Of a stretch of 64,000 bases of DNA, positions 1 to 10,829 are shown piece after piece. Made by a program: the position numbers and the translations under genes. The notes beneath the pieces were generated by a model that was not told where the DNA came from, ran no database searches, and saw nothing but the letters and a program-made list of their open reading frames with translations. Source of the stretch: Limonium bicolor (taxonomy: Eukaryota; Streptophyta; Magnoliopsida; Caryophyllales; Plumbaginaceae); the NCBI GenBank assembly GCA_023374045.1, contig CM041776.1:347447636-347511635 (forward strand), written 5' to 3'. The first letter of the stretch is position 1; every line of letters starts with the position of its first letter.

Positions 1-1092
1 CCACCTTGGAGCACTTCTTTGTAAGCCTTGAAAAAAATGAAAATTAATCTAAAACGTACAAGTCTAACAACATGTAAAGAGCATAACTGAAACTTTCAAA
101 GAATGTTACCTTGTCTAACGAGTGTTCTGGTAAAAGGTTCGACTCATTCATGAATCTCATGACATAGTATCCACATTCTGAACCCCCAGGCTGCACCGAA
201 CACTATACAAACACACATATTGATAGTTATAAACAAGTTTAAACATTATCACACAAATTTATCAATTTAGAGAGTACCTTGACCATGTTCCAAGGGATGT
301 TCTTCATTGTTTTATTCTGGACAGATAATGCAGCTCTCATGGAACTATATACATCAGCAATATAGTTTTAAGCATCAGTAGCAAGTTATGAAACAGTTAA
401 TGTTAAGTAATAACAATTGTGGTTTAAGATAACAAACTAATTACCTCAGTATTGCGTTGGCGATCTTCGGTCTCTTGACACCCTTACCAAGTGAGTCAAA
501 TTGCAAGACTCGTGGGTACTTCATCACTAGCACAAGCAATGACCAATGTCGGCTGTCCACAAATTACACAATATGTTGAAATCATTAAACAACTAACACA
601 AACTATATGATTTAGATAATAAGAGAAATAGTCAAATATCATACCCTGAATGATATGGCAGCATAATAAATGACTTGTCAGCACATTCAAAGATGGCATT
701 CGTCAGATATTGCATAAGACCTTCCATGTCACTTGTCATCTGGACTTCACAGCACATAGCAGGACACAGGAATCCGAATCTGTGATCTTCATAGACATTG
801 ATCACCTTATTATGCACATGCCTACACCATGAAGACAATATCATTAGTTATTAATTTTTTTATTCAAACATCTAATTCATCACCAATCAATGCATTCAAA
901 ATATAAAAGGTAGAAGTCACTCACATGACGACTGACTTGATAATCGACACATTCAACCAATCCCTCCTTAAACACTCCTCGAAGTCGAACATATATATCT
1001 CAAATCGATATGTATCTCCTGGTTGAACTTGATGGTGAAATATCCTCTCATGATCTTCCACAGTGAGGGAATCACAGTGAGGTGGTAGCAGC
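1..1092 (-). CDS. Ulp1-like (C48) cysteine protease, multi-exon, partial
   Basis: Minus-strand exons of a SUMO-protease-like peptidase. Visible exons, 5' to 3' on the minus strand, are about 1092-924, about 823-645, 552-445, about 360-278, 190-110 and the edge piece about 28-1. Junctions at 645/552 (GT/AG) join PYHSG to RHWSLLVL, giving the catalytic His. The next exon reads VLQFDSLGKG (catalytic Asp). The 190-110 exon reads PGGSECGYYVMRFMNES (catalytic Cys). The order H-D-C is that of family C48. Known: genes of this form are common in plants, both as host SUMO/NEDD8 proteases and as passengers in MULE and CACTA transposons. The first exon is cut off by copia debris at about 1130, and the 3' end lies beyond the window. 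I see no stop within the exons read. The acceptor of the 360-278 exon is unclear. It may be a transposon passenger or a decayed gene. Confidence 0.7.
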
Positions 1093-1137
1093 AACAACGA
1101 TGAGTGTAGAATCCTTATTAATGAATAATCTTTTTTA

Positions 1138-1734
1138 GACTAAGTGAAACCCATGGTGTGAAGAAACTGGGCCAGCTTATGAAACCATTGACGAGAAGCC
1201 TGCTTAAGCCCATAAAGAGACTTCTTCAATAATCAAGTTTTATGTCGCCCAGCTACATCAAGACCAGGAGGAATTTTCATGTATGAGCTACAATAATAAG
1301 AGCACGTATAGTAGTGATCTTAACCACGGAGGAAAAGGCCTCATGATAACCCCATGACGCTGAGTAAAGCCTTTTGCCACTAAACGAGCCTTATACCTTT
1401 CCAAGGTTCCATCAGACTTAAGTTTGACCTTGTAGACCCACTTGCAACTGACTGTTTTCTTTCCTTTTGGCAAATCAACAACTTCCCAAGTTCCATTTGC
1501 TTCAAGGGAATTTAAATCTTGTTGCATGGCTTCGTTCCAATGCTTATGTTGAACTACTTCTTTATAATGACTGGGTTCCTCTGTGTCAAAAGAAGTGTCA
1601 CAAAACTGTGGTGAGTGCTGAGCAGTGATACACACTAAGATGTTGAGCTTCATATCAGTCAAACTATCACAATCAGTAAGAACATTAACATTCTTCCGTC
1701 TATAAACCCGGTCATCTAGTATGTCATGAAACAA
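1138..1734 (-). pseudogene. Copia-type reverse transcriptase fragment, internally deleted
   Basis: From 1734 downwards the minus strand reads a Ty1/copia RT N-terminus: HWNEAMQQDLNSLEANGTWE, then CKWVYKVKLKSDGTLERYKA and RLVAKGFTQRHG. A frameshift follows, after which GYHEAFSSVVKITTIRALII can be read in another frame. The next block, near 1270-1140, is YMKIPPGL followed by LYGLKQASRQWFHKLAQFL, which lies far downstream in a complete copia RT. The intervening part, including the block that normally carries MDVKTAFLxG, is missing. The catalytic YVDD block is not present. No LTRs are seen next to it. This is a dead fragment of pol lying directly upstream of the protease exons on the same strand. 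Confidence 0.85.
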
Positions 1735-1739
1735 AGTGT

Positions 1740-2690
1740 TACAAGCATAATCATCTTCCTAGTAGCTCGGGTAGTCCTGCGCAGTGGCATGTGCCCTAGG
1801 CCACTGATCTGCTGGGATATAATAGTACGCGCCCGATGTGGACTTTCAAAACCACCATCGTCGAAGAAGAGCAAGGTCAATGAGGGAGGACTCAGGATGA
1901 TACTGTAGGTGGCGTGGAATACGAGTCCCCCCCAAAGCTTGGATGATATGTTGATGAAGGAGCATCGGGAAGATAGGGCGGTGTGCATCTCTGTGCAGGA
2001 TCGCCCGAACCAATTGAGCAAACATCAGTCGGTGTACTAGAAACCGTGCTGAAACGATACCCTATACTGTTCCACTAAGGTAATGAAGGAGTGTGCAGTC
2101 CATCTCATTAAGCTCATCATGCTTACAGGGCCTGATGTTATGTATAATGATTTCCATATCCACTCTAAGCTGCAGATCAGTGATAAATGTGACGGGAATC
2201 ACATGGCGAGCTCTGGTGTGGGCCCGATCCATGTATCGGACCCGTGAACCAAACTGAGCAAGAATAGCCGAATGGGTAGTGGCGAGATACTGCCGAGTGA
2301 AGGAGCTCTGCCTCGGGTCATAAGCAATATCAAGAGTGCGTGCAATACTCTGAGTAGAAATGATGACGTGACTTGGGGAGGCCCAAGATATTCAACATTC
2401 GCATATAGCTCTCTCACCAACTCGGAGTAGAAACGACGGTGACCTATCTCCAACACTCCCATCCATCCATGTCTCTGGAAGAGGGAGGCTATTTGGGATA
2501 ACTGTCGAACCCTCTGATCAATGCGCCTCTCCTAGACCCATTTACCCTTCTGTTTGGAGTGATGGTAGTATGGGCAGCGCAGGGAACGAAAACCCGCACG
2601 AACGAACTGAGGATCCTCTGGAATGCGAGAGTGCAAGGGGTGTGGAGTACCAAGGCATCAAGCTCTGGAATGCGACTATGGATCTTGAAC
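1740..2690 (-). pseudogene. Degraded plant-transposon protein (Transposase_32-like)
   Basis: Reading the minus strand with several frame changes gives a coherent protein: RRIDQRVRQLSQIASLFQRH, then RRFYSELVRELYANVEYLGP, then a stretch ending ARHVIPVTFITDLQLRVDME, then RLMFAQLVRAILHRDAHRPI followed by a leucine- and histidine-rich helix region. The order and wording resemble the plant family annotated in databases as 'putative plant transposon protein' (a LVREFYAN-type block, then a late block on local markets of hydrophobic helices). I recognise this only by memory. At least three frameshifts separate the blocks. There is no catalytic motif to anchor it, so the family call is tentative. It lies just upstream of the copia fragment on the same strand. 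Confidence 0.4.
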
Positions 2691-2699
2691 AAGAGGTGG

Positions 2700-2934
2700 G
2701 GATCTTCTTATTTTCTCTACAAAGTCAAACATGACAGATACTGGTATACTATATTTACTAAAACTGAAAGCTAATTTGACATTGATTTTAAATTATCATT
2801 GTAGGGTAAAATAAACTCGGAGATATGTTATAAAGTAAAATAAACCTTAGAGGTATTAGTAATTTATGAAGTTAATTGGTATTTTATAAAAAAAAGGTAA
2901 AAGTAGATATTATGAAATTTTAAAAAAAATCACC
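2700..2934. other. AT-rich non-coding stretch
   Basis: No coding signal on either strand. A short near-repeat, taaaataaac, occurs twice near 2809 and 2838. Nothing else is recognisable between the decayed transposon ORF and the hairpin element. Confidence 0.5.
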
Positions 2935-3376
2935 ATATACCACTTTTTTCTTTCCTAATTCACAATATCCCCTTTTTTCTTTCCTAATTCACAATATACC
3001 CTGTTGGTTTTTGTAATTCAACTTTAAACATGCTTAATATTGTCCAAAATTGATAAACTTTACATGGACGATGATAAAGTGTTATATTTAGGTCCAATAT
3101 CAAATTTGAAGTTTTTTAAGCTCACATGTGACCTGTGGGACCCAACAAAAATTGTGACATGGTTGTTGGGTCCCACATATCACATATGAGCTTAAAAACT
3201 TTAAATTTGATATTAGACCAAAATATAACACTTTATCATCGTCCATGTAAAGTTTCATCAATTTTGGACAGTATTTAAACATGTTTAAAGTTGAATTACG
3301 AAAAACAACAAGGATATATTAAGTATGAAAGAAAAGGGTATATTGTGAATTACGAAGAAAGAAAAAAAAGTATATT
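2935..3376. mobile_element. Foldback MITE with arms of about 210 bp
   Basis: Left arm about 2935-3148 and right arm about 3163-3376 are near-perfect reverse complements around a 14-base loop. For example, the left arm holds 'ttacatggacgatgataaag' and the right arm its exact complement near 3230-3250. The ends are rich in CTTTCC/GGAAAG and in 'aattcacaatatac' copies. There is no coding capacity (a minus ORF at 3100-3282 is simply the palindrome). Transcribed from either side this would form a very long hairpin, a possible small-RNA source. I could not fix a target-site duplication. Confidence 0.8.
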
Positions 3377-4216
3377 ATAAATTTTCCAAAAATAAACAAA
3401 TCATTTTTCAACAACCGATCAATACATTTGACCGCGCCGCCGACCAGACTCGTGAGTTTTTTAATAAAATAACCGAGATTAACATTAGATTAATAAAGAG
3501 TGCAGTATATCTAGAACCACTCCAGCCCAAACAAAATCACTCGAGACTCGTGAGTTTGGTGATCTAGCTAATCTGAAACCACAAAGACTTGCGCTTTACT
3601 AATCTTTTCTCGAGTGTTCTTGATATTATGCATTAAATATGTGGGGTCTCAGCCTCTCAGGGTCACAGCAGGTCACAGTACATACATGCATAGTTACATA
3701 CTAGTCTGGCTCAACCATGTTTTTCCACGAGTCATCACCAAATATTCTACTCATAAAAGTATGGCTAAACCAATCACAATCAGGTATTAAATGGTGCATG
3801 CGGCTACCTATATTTGAAATTTTTTATGTCTAAGATCTGACCAAGTCAAAAAACCCGCGATTCACATTATATATGTTGACAATTTACACCTTCGCGTTTG
3901 ATTCGCTACGCTAAAGCACTGTATGTAATCTGTACATACGTAGCGTCGCTTTAGTTATTTATTCAAAAGGTTTTTGAAGGGTGAGAATTTGAACACGCAT
4001 CTACGCATTACTTGTCTTTTCTCCTTATTAGTTATTGACTTTGACGTCGAAAAGATAGCCATGCCATGCAGTCCCCATGCATTTATATTTTGTTGGTGAA
4101 GTTTGGTAAGCGTGTGACTTTAGTACTTTACACACAGTGGGTTCAAAGTTCAACAGATAATTGCCCAGATAACATACAAACGCCATTCCATGCATCATCA
4201 TGTTCCTAGCTCGCTC
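3377..4216. other. Intergenic sequence, no gene recognised
   Basis: Mixed-composition non-coding DNA without terminal repeats or transposon ORFs. It looks like low-copy DNA upstream of the promoter-like site at 4217, and contains several copies of 'ctcgtgag' (near 3449, 3546). The minus ORF at 4028-4231 shows no recognisable protein. Confidence 0.4.
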
Positions 4217-4340
4217 AATATATAACGGCAACTCGCACCCATCGTATCATCCAACAAACTACTTGCTAGTGCTACTAAGTGAAGTGTAGTATATCCCTTA
4301 GTTTAATTAGGCAAAAAGAAAACTGAATTTGATTTAGAAA
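4217..4340 (+). promoter_or_regulatory. Possible TATA box and 5' leader running into the gap
   Basis: 'caatatataacgg' at 4217-4229 fits a plant TATA box. About 30 bases on, the sequence becomes C/A-rich ('acccatcgtatcatccaac'), as plant transcription starts and 5' UTRs often are. No ATG-initiated ORF of note appears before the N run at 4341, so any start codon would lie in the gap. Judged only from composition and spacing. Confidence 0.3.
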
Positions 4341-4840
4341 NNNNNNNNNNNNNNNNNNNNNNNNNNNNNNNNNNNNNNNNNNNNNNNNNNNNNNNNNNNN
4401 NNNNNNNNNNNNNNNNNNNNNNNNNNNNNNNNNNNNNNNNNNNNNNNNNNNNNNNNNNNNNNNNNNNNNNNNNNNNNNNNNNNNNNNNNNNNNNNNNNNN
4501 NNNNNNNNNNNNNNNNNNNNNNNNNNNNNNNNNNNNNNNNNNNNNNNNNNNNNNNNNNNNNNNNNNNNNNNNNNNNNNNNNNNNNNNNNNNNNNNNNNNN
4601 NNNNNNNNNNNNNNNNNNNNNNNNNNNNNNNNNNNNNNNNNNNNNNNNNNNNNNNNNNNNNNNNNNNNNNNNNNNNNNNNNNNNNNNNNNNNNNNNNNNN
4701 NNNNNNNNNNNNNNNNNNNNNNNNNNNNNNNNNNNNNNNNNNNNNNNNNNNNNNNNNNNNNNNNNNNNNNNNNNNNNNNNNNNNNNNNNNNNNNNNNNNN
4801 NNNNNNNNNNNNNNNNNNNNNNNNNNNNNNNNNNNNNNNN
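4341..4840. other. Assembly gap of exactly 500 N
   Basis: 500 consecutive N. The round size suggests a placeholder rather than a measured length. The ORF that appears to run through it on the minus strand is not evidence of coding. Confidence 1.
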
Positions 4841-4888
4841 CGGAAATTTGGCAGTGAGTTTACTCTGTTTTGCGGAGGAAGAAGACAT
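4841..4888 (-). CDS. Possible first codons of a gene running into the gap
   Basis: On the minus strand a TATA-like 'tgtatatatatta' lies at about 5060-5072. It is followed by about 150 bases of C/T-rich leader and an ATG at 4888 that opens MSSSSAKQSKLTAKFP into the N run. An upstream in-frame ATG exists, but it overlaps the TATA-like site, so the downstream ATG is preferred. The opposite strand has an ORF at 4848-5060 rich in Lys, Glu and Arg. I regard this as its antisense shadow, though it cannot be excluded. No family can be named from 16 residues. The adjacent CACTA end begins at about 5084, so this lies outside that element. Confidence 0.3.
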
Positions 4889-5209
4889 TGTCAAGCTTGA
4901 CGAAGGATCAGAGGCGGCGACGGCAATGAAAGACGAGGTAGCACACGACGACAGGGAGACGAGAGAAGAAGAACAGTCGAAGCAAAGGGGCAGTAGAAGA
5001 AAGAAGAGGAAGCTCAAAAATCGGGCTTTAAGGAAAGTTTTTTCCCGCTCAAATAAATAATATATATACATGTGCGAACAGAAACACTGGTGGAACGCGA
5101 GCCTTTAATGATGGTGGTTTAATCACGGCTTTAACAGACACCGTGATTAATAGGAAGGCCGGAATTAATTAGCGACGATGATTGAATTAACCGTAATCAA
5201 TAATCGATC

Positions 5210-5376
5210 GGAGGTAGGCGCGCCTTTTTTAGGACGGACTTTAGATGACGGTTATTAGTGAAACCGTAATCTAAAGTCCCGTGTTGACGCGCGCTTTACG
5301 GTCAACGGACTTTAGATTACGGTTTCACTAATAACCGTCATCTAAAGTCTGTCCTAAAAAAGGCGCGCCTACCTCC
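5210..5376. repeat. Long near-perfect palindrome in the CACTA 5' subterminal region
   Basis: Left arm 5210-5278 and right arm 5308-5376 are complementary over about 68 bases, with both outer ends reading 'ggaggtaggcgcgcc' or its complement. The 30-base centre contains a further gttgac/gtcaac pair. It is built from the element's own subterminal unit in opposite orientations. Confidence 0.9.
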
Positions 5377-5458
5377 GACTGATGGTCAACGACGTCGTTT
5401 TGACCTGACGCCATATATTTCCCGTATTATTTGATTTTTTTGACTCCGCGCGTAATCT

Positions 5459-5720
5459 AAATTACAGTTAACGACGTCGTTTTACCAGTGTATTTTAGAT
5501 TAATAAAAACTTTATATTAATGTGTTACCTATGTTTGAAACCCAACATATGCCAATAATTATCACGCTATTTTTTTAATTTCGTTACACTTTAGATTACG
5601 GTTAACGACGTCGTTTTACCAGTGTATTTTAGATTAATAAAAACTTTATATTAATGTGTTACCTATGTTTGAAACCCAACATATGCCAAATAATTATCGC
5701 ACTTTTTTTTTTAATTTCGT
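5459..5720. repeat. Tandem duplication of about 130 bp
   Basis: The stretch containing 'gttaacgacgtcgttttacc' and ending '...cccaacatatgcca' occurs twice in direct order, at about 5466-5560 and 5597-5690, with a few base differences. It lies inside the CACTA 5' subterminal region. Flanking copies of 'ctttagattacggtt' mark the unit ends. Confidence 0.85.
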
Positions 5721-5819
5721 TACACTTTAGATTACGGTTTTTTTGGGAACCGTCATGTAAAGTGTGACTTTAGTTTACGGTTTTACATGTAAACCGTAAT
5801 CTAAAGTCCATTTAAACAT

Positions 5820-7693
5820 TTACCTACACTCTGCACACTCTACTCACAGTAACTCTTCTTCTCTTTCGCGCTATCTTCCTCACTGAAATCACCTCCTCTC
5901 TCCCGTCACCTTGCTAACGGCCATCGCCGCCGTCGCTCCCACCACCTTTGTCACTCCCATCGCCGCCGGTCACCACCCATCTACCACTGGTCTCACCGTC
6001 GACGTCTCTATCGCGTATTGGGTATGCGATCGATTGATTGTCGTTTTTTTCTAACTTTGTTCATATACATGCATTTCGATTGCAAGTTCTAACCTCGTTT
6101 GTATCGAATCCTGAGAGTAATGGCAAATGTTCTAACCTTGTTCATATATTTGTGCCCAGATTCACAGTTAATTGCGACCTAGTTCGTGGGCTGATTTCTA
6201 CACTACTTGCCCACTTGGTGCTTAGTTACGGTAACTTTGCAAACCAATCTGTAAACTGCTGTATTTATTTATTCTTAGCATTAGTATTACAATTAATACA
6301 TAATAGTGTAGTTTAAAATGAAAAGCTACTACTTAAAACTGCCACAGGAAAGAAAGTAAGTTCAAGTATATTACCGATTCCTGAAAAATGAATGGAACAG
6401 AACTGTAGCATATCTCAGTTTCATGAATGGAACAGAACTGTAACAAGTTGTTTGAGTTTTGGTCTGGATTTAAAAGCTTAATGGAATATTTAAGTAACTG
6501 GGTAAGGAGTTAGGAGAAGTATAATCAGTTGAAAGAAAAAAAAACAGACAGGGAAGAAAGCAAGAACACAACTCAGTTTCTGTTTTGATTTCAGTTTGGA
6601 TTTCAGCTTCAGTTTCCTATCAGATCAGGTTCTGACTAATTCTGCATCTGTAACAAAGTTGCCTTGGGTTTAGTTGAGTTAGAAACTTTATAACACACCA
6701 AATTGACAGGATCGACAGTTTAGAAAGGTTTGAGAATTCAAACACGTAAACAACAGAGAGGAGTCATACACCATCTCTGTCTGTCTGTTTCTTTTCTTTC
6801 AGTTTCTATTTCTGTTTGAGTTCTGTGTGAATTTGTTCAGTAGAGGCAACAGAAGATGTTGGGTGGGGTTTAGGATGTGAGAACTATTGAACCTAATAGC
6901 TCAGACATAAACACATTGAGAAGGCTAGCCAATATAACAGATTGAATTAAATAACAGAAGGAAGGAACATCGACCTCAGTTTCAGTTTTAAAACTTAGAC
7001 TTCTGTTTCTGTAAACTAAATACATCAGTGAAGATAAGTTTGTGTATGTTACCAGTTCTAGATGGTGCGTGCGAATTTGACTTTGATAAAACTGATTTGG
7101 AGACGTTAGAAATATAGGGGAGATGCTGTCGATTTTTTTCCGCGGTTTAGCTAGCATTTAACCTTGATTTTTTGATGAATTCTAATGTTGTCGTTTTTCA
7201 TTTATGCATCAGGACTACGACTTTATTTAGGCTTCCGACCTCAACCGTCTTAGCATCGGCTAATCGTCTACCAGAGGTAAGATTTATATATATACATATA
7301 ATATTTGACAAACTACCAAACATAGTTATCCGCCCAAGATATACCTAATAGAGGTATATCTTCGGCAGTCCCTGTCGGGACTGTCCACGATTGTTAAATC
7401 ACACACCTAGGGTGTGAATGTGCTTTTAATATGTACTTTATTGATTATTTCAGCAGTATCTCTTTATTGTTCTTCGAATGCATATATTATTGATTAATAT
7501 CATAATATCGTGCATTTGAAAAACTGTAGGGAGATGCTGCCGAAATTTTCAATAAATTACATATTAAAAACACGTTCACCGGTGGGATTTAATACTCATG
7601 GATGGATTTAGGTTGATAAGATACAAAAGTGTAAAGACTCTGCCACGGGTGACGGTATGAAATGGCTGCCTTCATATAAATAGCTAGAAGGAG
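5820..7693 (+). other. Likely transcribed leader of CACTA 1 with two introns
   Basis: After the subterminal repeats comes a C/T-rich, UTR-like segment (5830-6019) ending in a donor-like 'ttgg|gtatgc'. A second candidate exon, about 7213-7276, is bounded by 'catcag|gactac' and 'ccagag|gtaaga'. The transposase ATG follows at 7694. The sequence between is T-rich and intron-like, without coding similarity on either strand. Exon limits are inferred from splice-site consensus only. Confidence 0.4.
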
Positions 7694-10600
7694 ATGGAAC
7701 GTTCGTGGATTTACAGCGGAAATTTGGACGACAAGTTTTTAGAAGGAGTTGATAAGTTATGCACGGTGTTGGCGAACAATCTGAAACCTATAGACAAGGG
7801 ATACATATTTTGTCCGTGTATCGACTGCCAAAACAATCTGAGATATCGCGGCGTTGAAACAATTAAGGAACATCTGATCCGCCGCGGTTTTACAAAAGAT
7901 TTCCAAGACATAATCCGATGGCATGGTCAGAGTGCGTTCGATGTTATTAAGCCTGACGAAGGGGATAATGGTCAGACAAACACAGAAACAGAACTTGGAG
8001 ATGATATAGTTGCTGGTGATCCAGAAGACGTTACAGCGAACGTTGAGCCAGATTTCTGGGATGATGACATTGAGACTATGCTCGAAGATGTGGAACGACA
8101 ATACTCTAACACGCCAGACAAGCATGAAAATTTGTTGGATTCATCCAAAACACCGTTGTACCCCGGTGTGACCCTACAAAGTTAAGCAAGTTGAGTGTCG
8201 TCCTCAAGCTATTCAACTTGAAAGTGAAACATGGCTGGAGCGATGTAAGTTTCACTGACCTCCTTGAACTATTGAAATACGTTCTTCCGGTGGACAGCGT
8301 TTTACCAACGACTACGTACTCAGCCAAAAAAATGATGTGCCCAATGGGTATGGGGTACCAGAAAATTCATGCTTGTCCAAATGGTTTCATGCTGTTTTGG
8401 AAATCGGATGAATTTGCTGAAAGCGGTTCAGCATGTGGAGTGTCACGGTATAAGAAACAACAAACTCACATCAGCGCGGTAGTAAGAAAGGTTCACCAGC
8501 TAAGGTACTGTGGTACCTGCCCATCATTCCAAGGTTCAGACATTTGTTCTCCATTGAGAAAGACGCAGAGAATCTTCGGTGGCATTCAGTTCATAGGAAA
8601 AAGGATGGCAGATTGAGACATCCCGCTGATGCACACAGTGGAGAAACATAGACGTAAAATTTCCTGAGTTTGGTAACGAACCGAGAAACCTAAGGCTAGG
8701 CTTGTGCATAGATGGGATGAACCCTTACGGTACTTTGAGTAGCATACATAGTATCTGGCCTGTGCTTTTGGTTATTTACAATCTACCGCCGTGGTTATGC
8801 ATGAAACCAAGACACATCTTGTTGTCTTTGTTAATATCTGGTCCAAAGCAACCGGGCAACAAAATTGACGTATTCCTACAACCTTTGATAGAGGATCTAC
8901 AACTCTTGTGGAATGAAGGGGCTACGGTTTACGACTCATTCAGTAAAGAGGACTTCAATTTGTGTGCTATTTGTACTGCACAATCAATGATTTCCCCCCC
9001 TATGGTAATCTTTCAGGCTATTCAATCAAGGGGGCGTTGGCGTGTCCGATTTGTGGTGAAAACACTTGTAGCATTCGCTTGAAACATAGTGGGAAAACCG
9101 TGTATATGGGCCACCGAAAAATGCTTCCAAAAGGACATAAGTATCGAAAGATGGCGAAAGAGTTCGATGGGAAAACTGATCACAGCATGGCGCGCCAGCC
9201 TTTGACAGGTACAGAGATTTACAAAAAGTTGGATAATATTGTGAACAACTTCGGGCCGCCAACCAAAAGTGGTGAAAAAAGTGTCTGGAAAAGAAATCAA
9301 TATTTTGGGAACTACAGTACTGGCAGCATCTAGAGGTTAGACATTGTATCGATGGGATGCATGTTGAGAAGAACATGGGTGAAAGTATCACTAGCACCCT
9401 TTTGAACATAAAAGGAAAGACAAAGGATCATTTGAAAGGAAGAAAAGATTTAATTGAGTTGGGCATACGCACAGAGCTTGGCCCGCAAGAACGTGGAAAA
9501 CGCACATTCTTGCCTCCTGCCTGTCACACTCTGTCTAAAGAAGAGAAACATAGTCTATGCAGTACCCTTTACAACATCAAGGTGCCATCAGGTTACTCCT
9601 CAAACATAAGAAACCTAGTGTCCATGACAGATTTCAAATTAGTTGGAATGAAATCTCACGATTATCATGTCCTACTTCAAGAATTTTTGCCAATTGCACT
9701 ACGTGGGATCTTGCCGGATGCTGTCAGACACACAATCACAAACGTCAGTGTCTTCCTCAAATCCATTTCGTCTAAGGTTCTTGATGTGGACACTCTGTCT
9801 AAATTACAAAAGGATCTTATTGTGACAATGTGCCAGCTGGAGATGTATTTTCCTCCATCGTTCTTCGACATAATGATACATCTCCTCGTGCATCTTGTAA
9901 GAGAGATTTTGATGTGTGGTCCTTTGTACCTTCGCTACATGTATCCGTTCGAAAGGTACATGGGTGTCCTGAAGAAGAAAATGAAGAACCGTCGTCACCC
10001 AAGAGGGTAGTATTATAGAGGGCACTATCACAGAGGAAGTTGTAGACTTCTGCACCAATTACCTAGAAGGTGTCGATACCATTGGACTTCCACGTTCTAG
10101 ACACGAGGGCAGATTGAAGGGTGTTGGCACGGTTGGAAGGAAACTGAAAAGAATTGACATAGACACTCTTAACAAAGCTCATTTAGTTGTGCTAAGTCAT
10201 CTTGAAGATATTGAACCATACTTTGATGAACACTTGTGTGTTTTAAGAGCACAATATCCAAACATGAGTGACGTTAGACTACAAAATGAGCAGAATAGGA
10301 CATTTGTCCGATGGTTCAAAGAGAGAGTGTTGTCCGATCAGTCCACGAATGTGCCTGAACTGATTAAAGTAGTTGCATTTGGACCAAATCTGGATGTAAT
10401 TTCTTATGAGGGGTACGATGTCAACGGATTCACCTTTTTCACAGAACGTCAGGATCAGAAGTCAACGAATCAAAACAGTGGTGTAGAGCCTGAAGCTTAT
10501 CAAAACTTATATGACATCGGCGTCGTGGGTCATAGTCCTGTCTCATTACAACAATCATATTTCAGTGTTATACAAGACATCTGGGTATTGGACTACAACA

Positions 10601-10815
10601 GCGCTGAAATGTGTGTTTTCTGCTGTAACTGGGTTAACAACAATCATGGCTACCGTGAGGAGGAGCATGGTATGAAACTGGTTGATCTGTCTAGAGCTAC
10701 TCCCACGGTTGAGCCATTCGTTGTTGGGACGAAGGTTAAGCAATATTTTATGTAACTGATCCTGTAATCCTAGATGGTCTGTTGTGCTTAAAGGGAGAAG
10801 AGGAATAGTTGGTGT
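7694..10815 (+). pseudogene. TNP2-class CACTA transposase, frameshifted
   Basis: The start MERSWIYSGNLDDKFLEGVD with FCPCIDCQNN is the transposase-associated zinc-binding domain. Then KTPLYPG and KLFNLKVKHGWSDVSF lead into the Transposase_21/TNP2 core: WYLPIIPRFRHLF, HPADAHSGE, LGLCIDGMNPYGTLSS, IYNLPPWLCMKPRHILLSLL, LISGPKQPGNKIDVFLQPLI, TINDFPPYGNLSGYSIKGAL, YMGHRKMLPKGHKYRKMAKE. A DUF4218-like part (MHVEKNMGESI; QLEMYFPPSFFDIMIHLLVH) and a DUF4216-like tail (SYFSVIQDIWVLDYNS, GTKVKQYF) follow. Known role: TNP2-class proteins bind and cut CACTA ends. The reading frame changes near 8180, 8500, 8960, 9295 and 10755, and stops occur near 8640 and 10015, so it cannot make a full protein as given. 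It ends at RWSVVLKGRRGIVGVD, where the next element begins. Confidence 0.9.
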
Positions 10816-10829
10816 GGATACAGGAAAAT

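Larger units (their letters stand above)
5084..10819 (+). mobile_element. CACTA (En/Spm) transposon 1, 5' portion
   Basis: The left end 'CACTGGTGGAACGCGAGCCT' at 5085-5104 fits the CACTG-type terminus of plant CACTA elements. Subterminal repeats follow, built on 'ccgtaatctaaagt' and its complement (5230-5800). Then come a leader with introns (5820-7690) and a TNP2-class transposase (7694-10815). The right half is missing: coding similarity stops at 10819, where the second CACTA relic begins. No matching right terminus (CCACCAGTG) was found downstream, so this copy is truncated. Confidence 0.75.

Noticed and set aside
4334..5071. Long minus-strand ORF crossing the N run
   Set aside because: Two thirds of it is N, so openness there is meaningless. 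Only the short part after the gap was kept, with low confidence.
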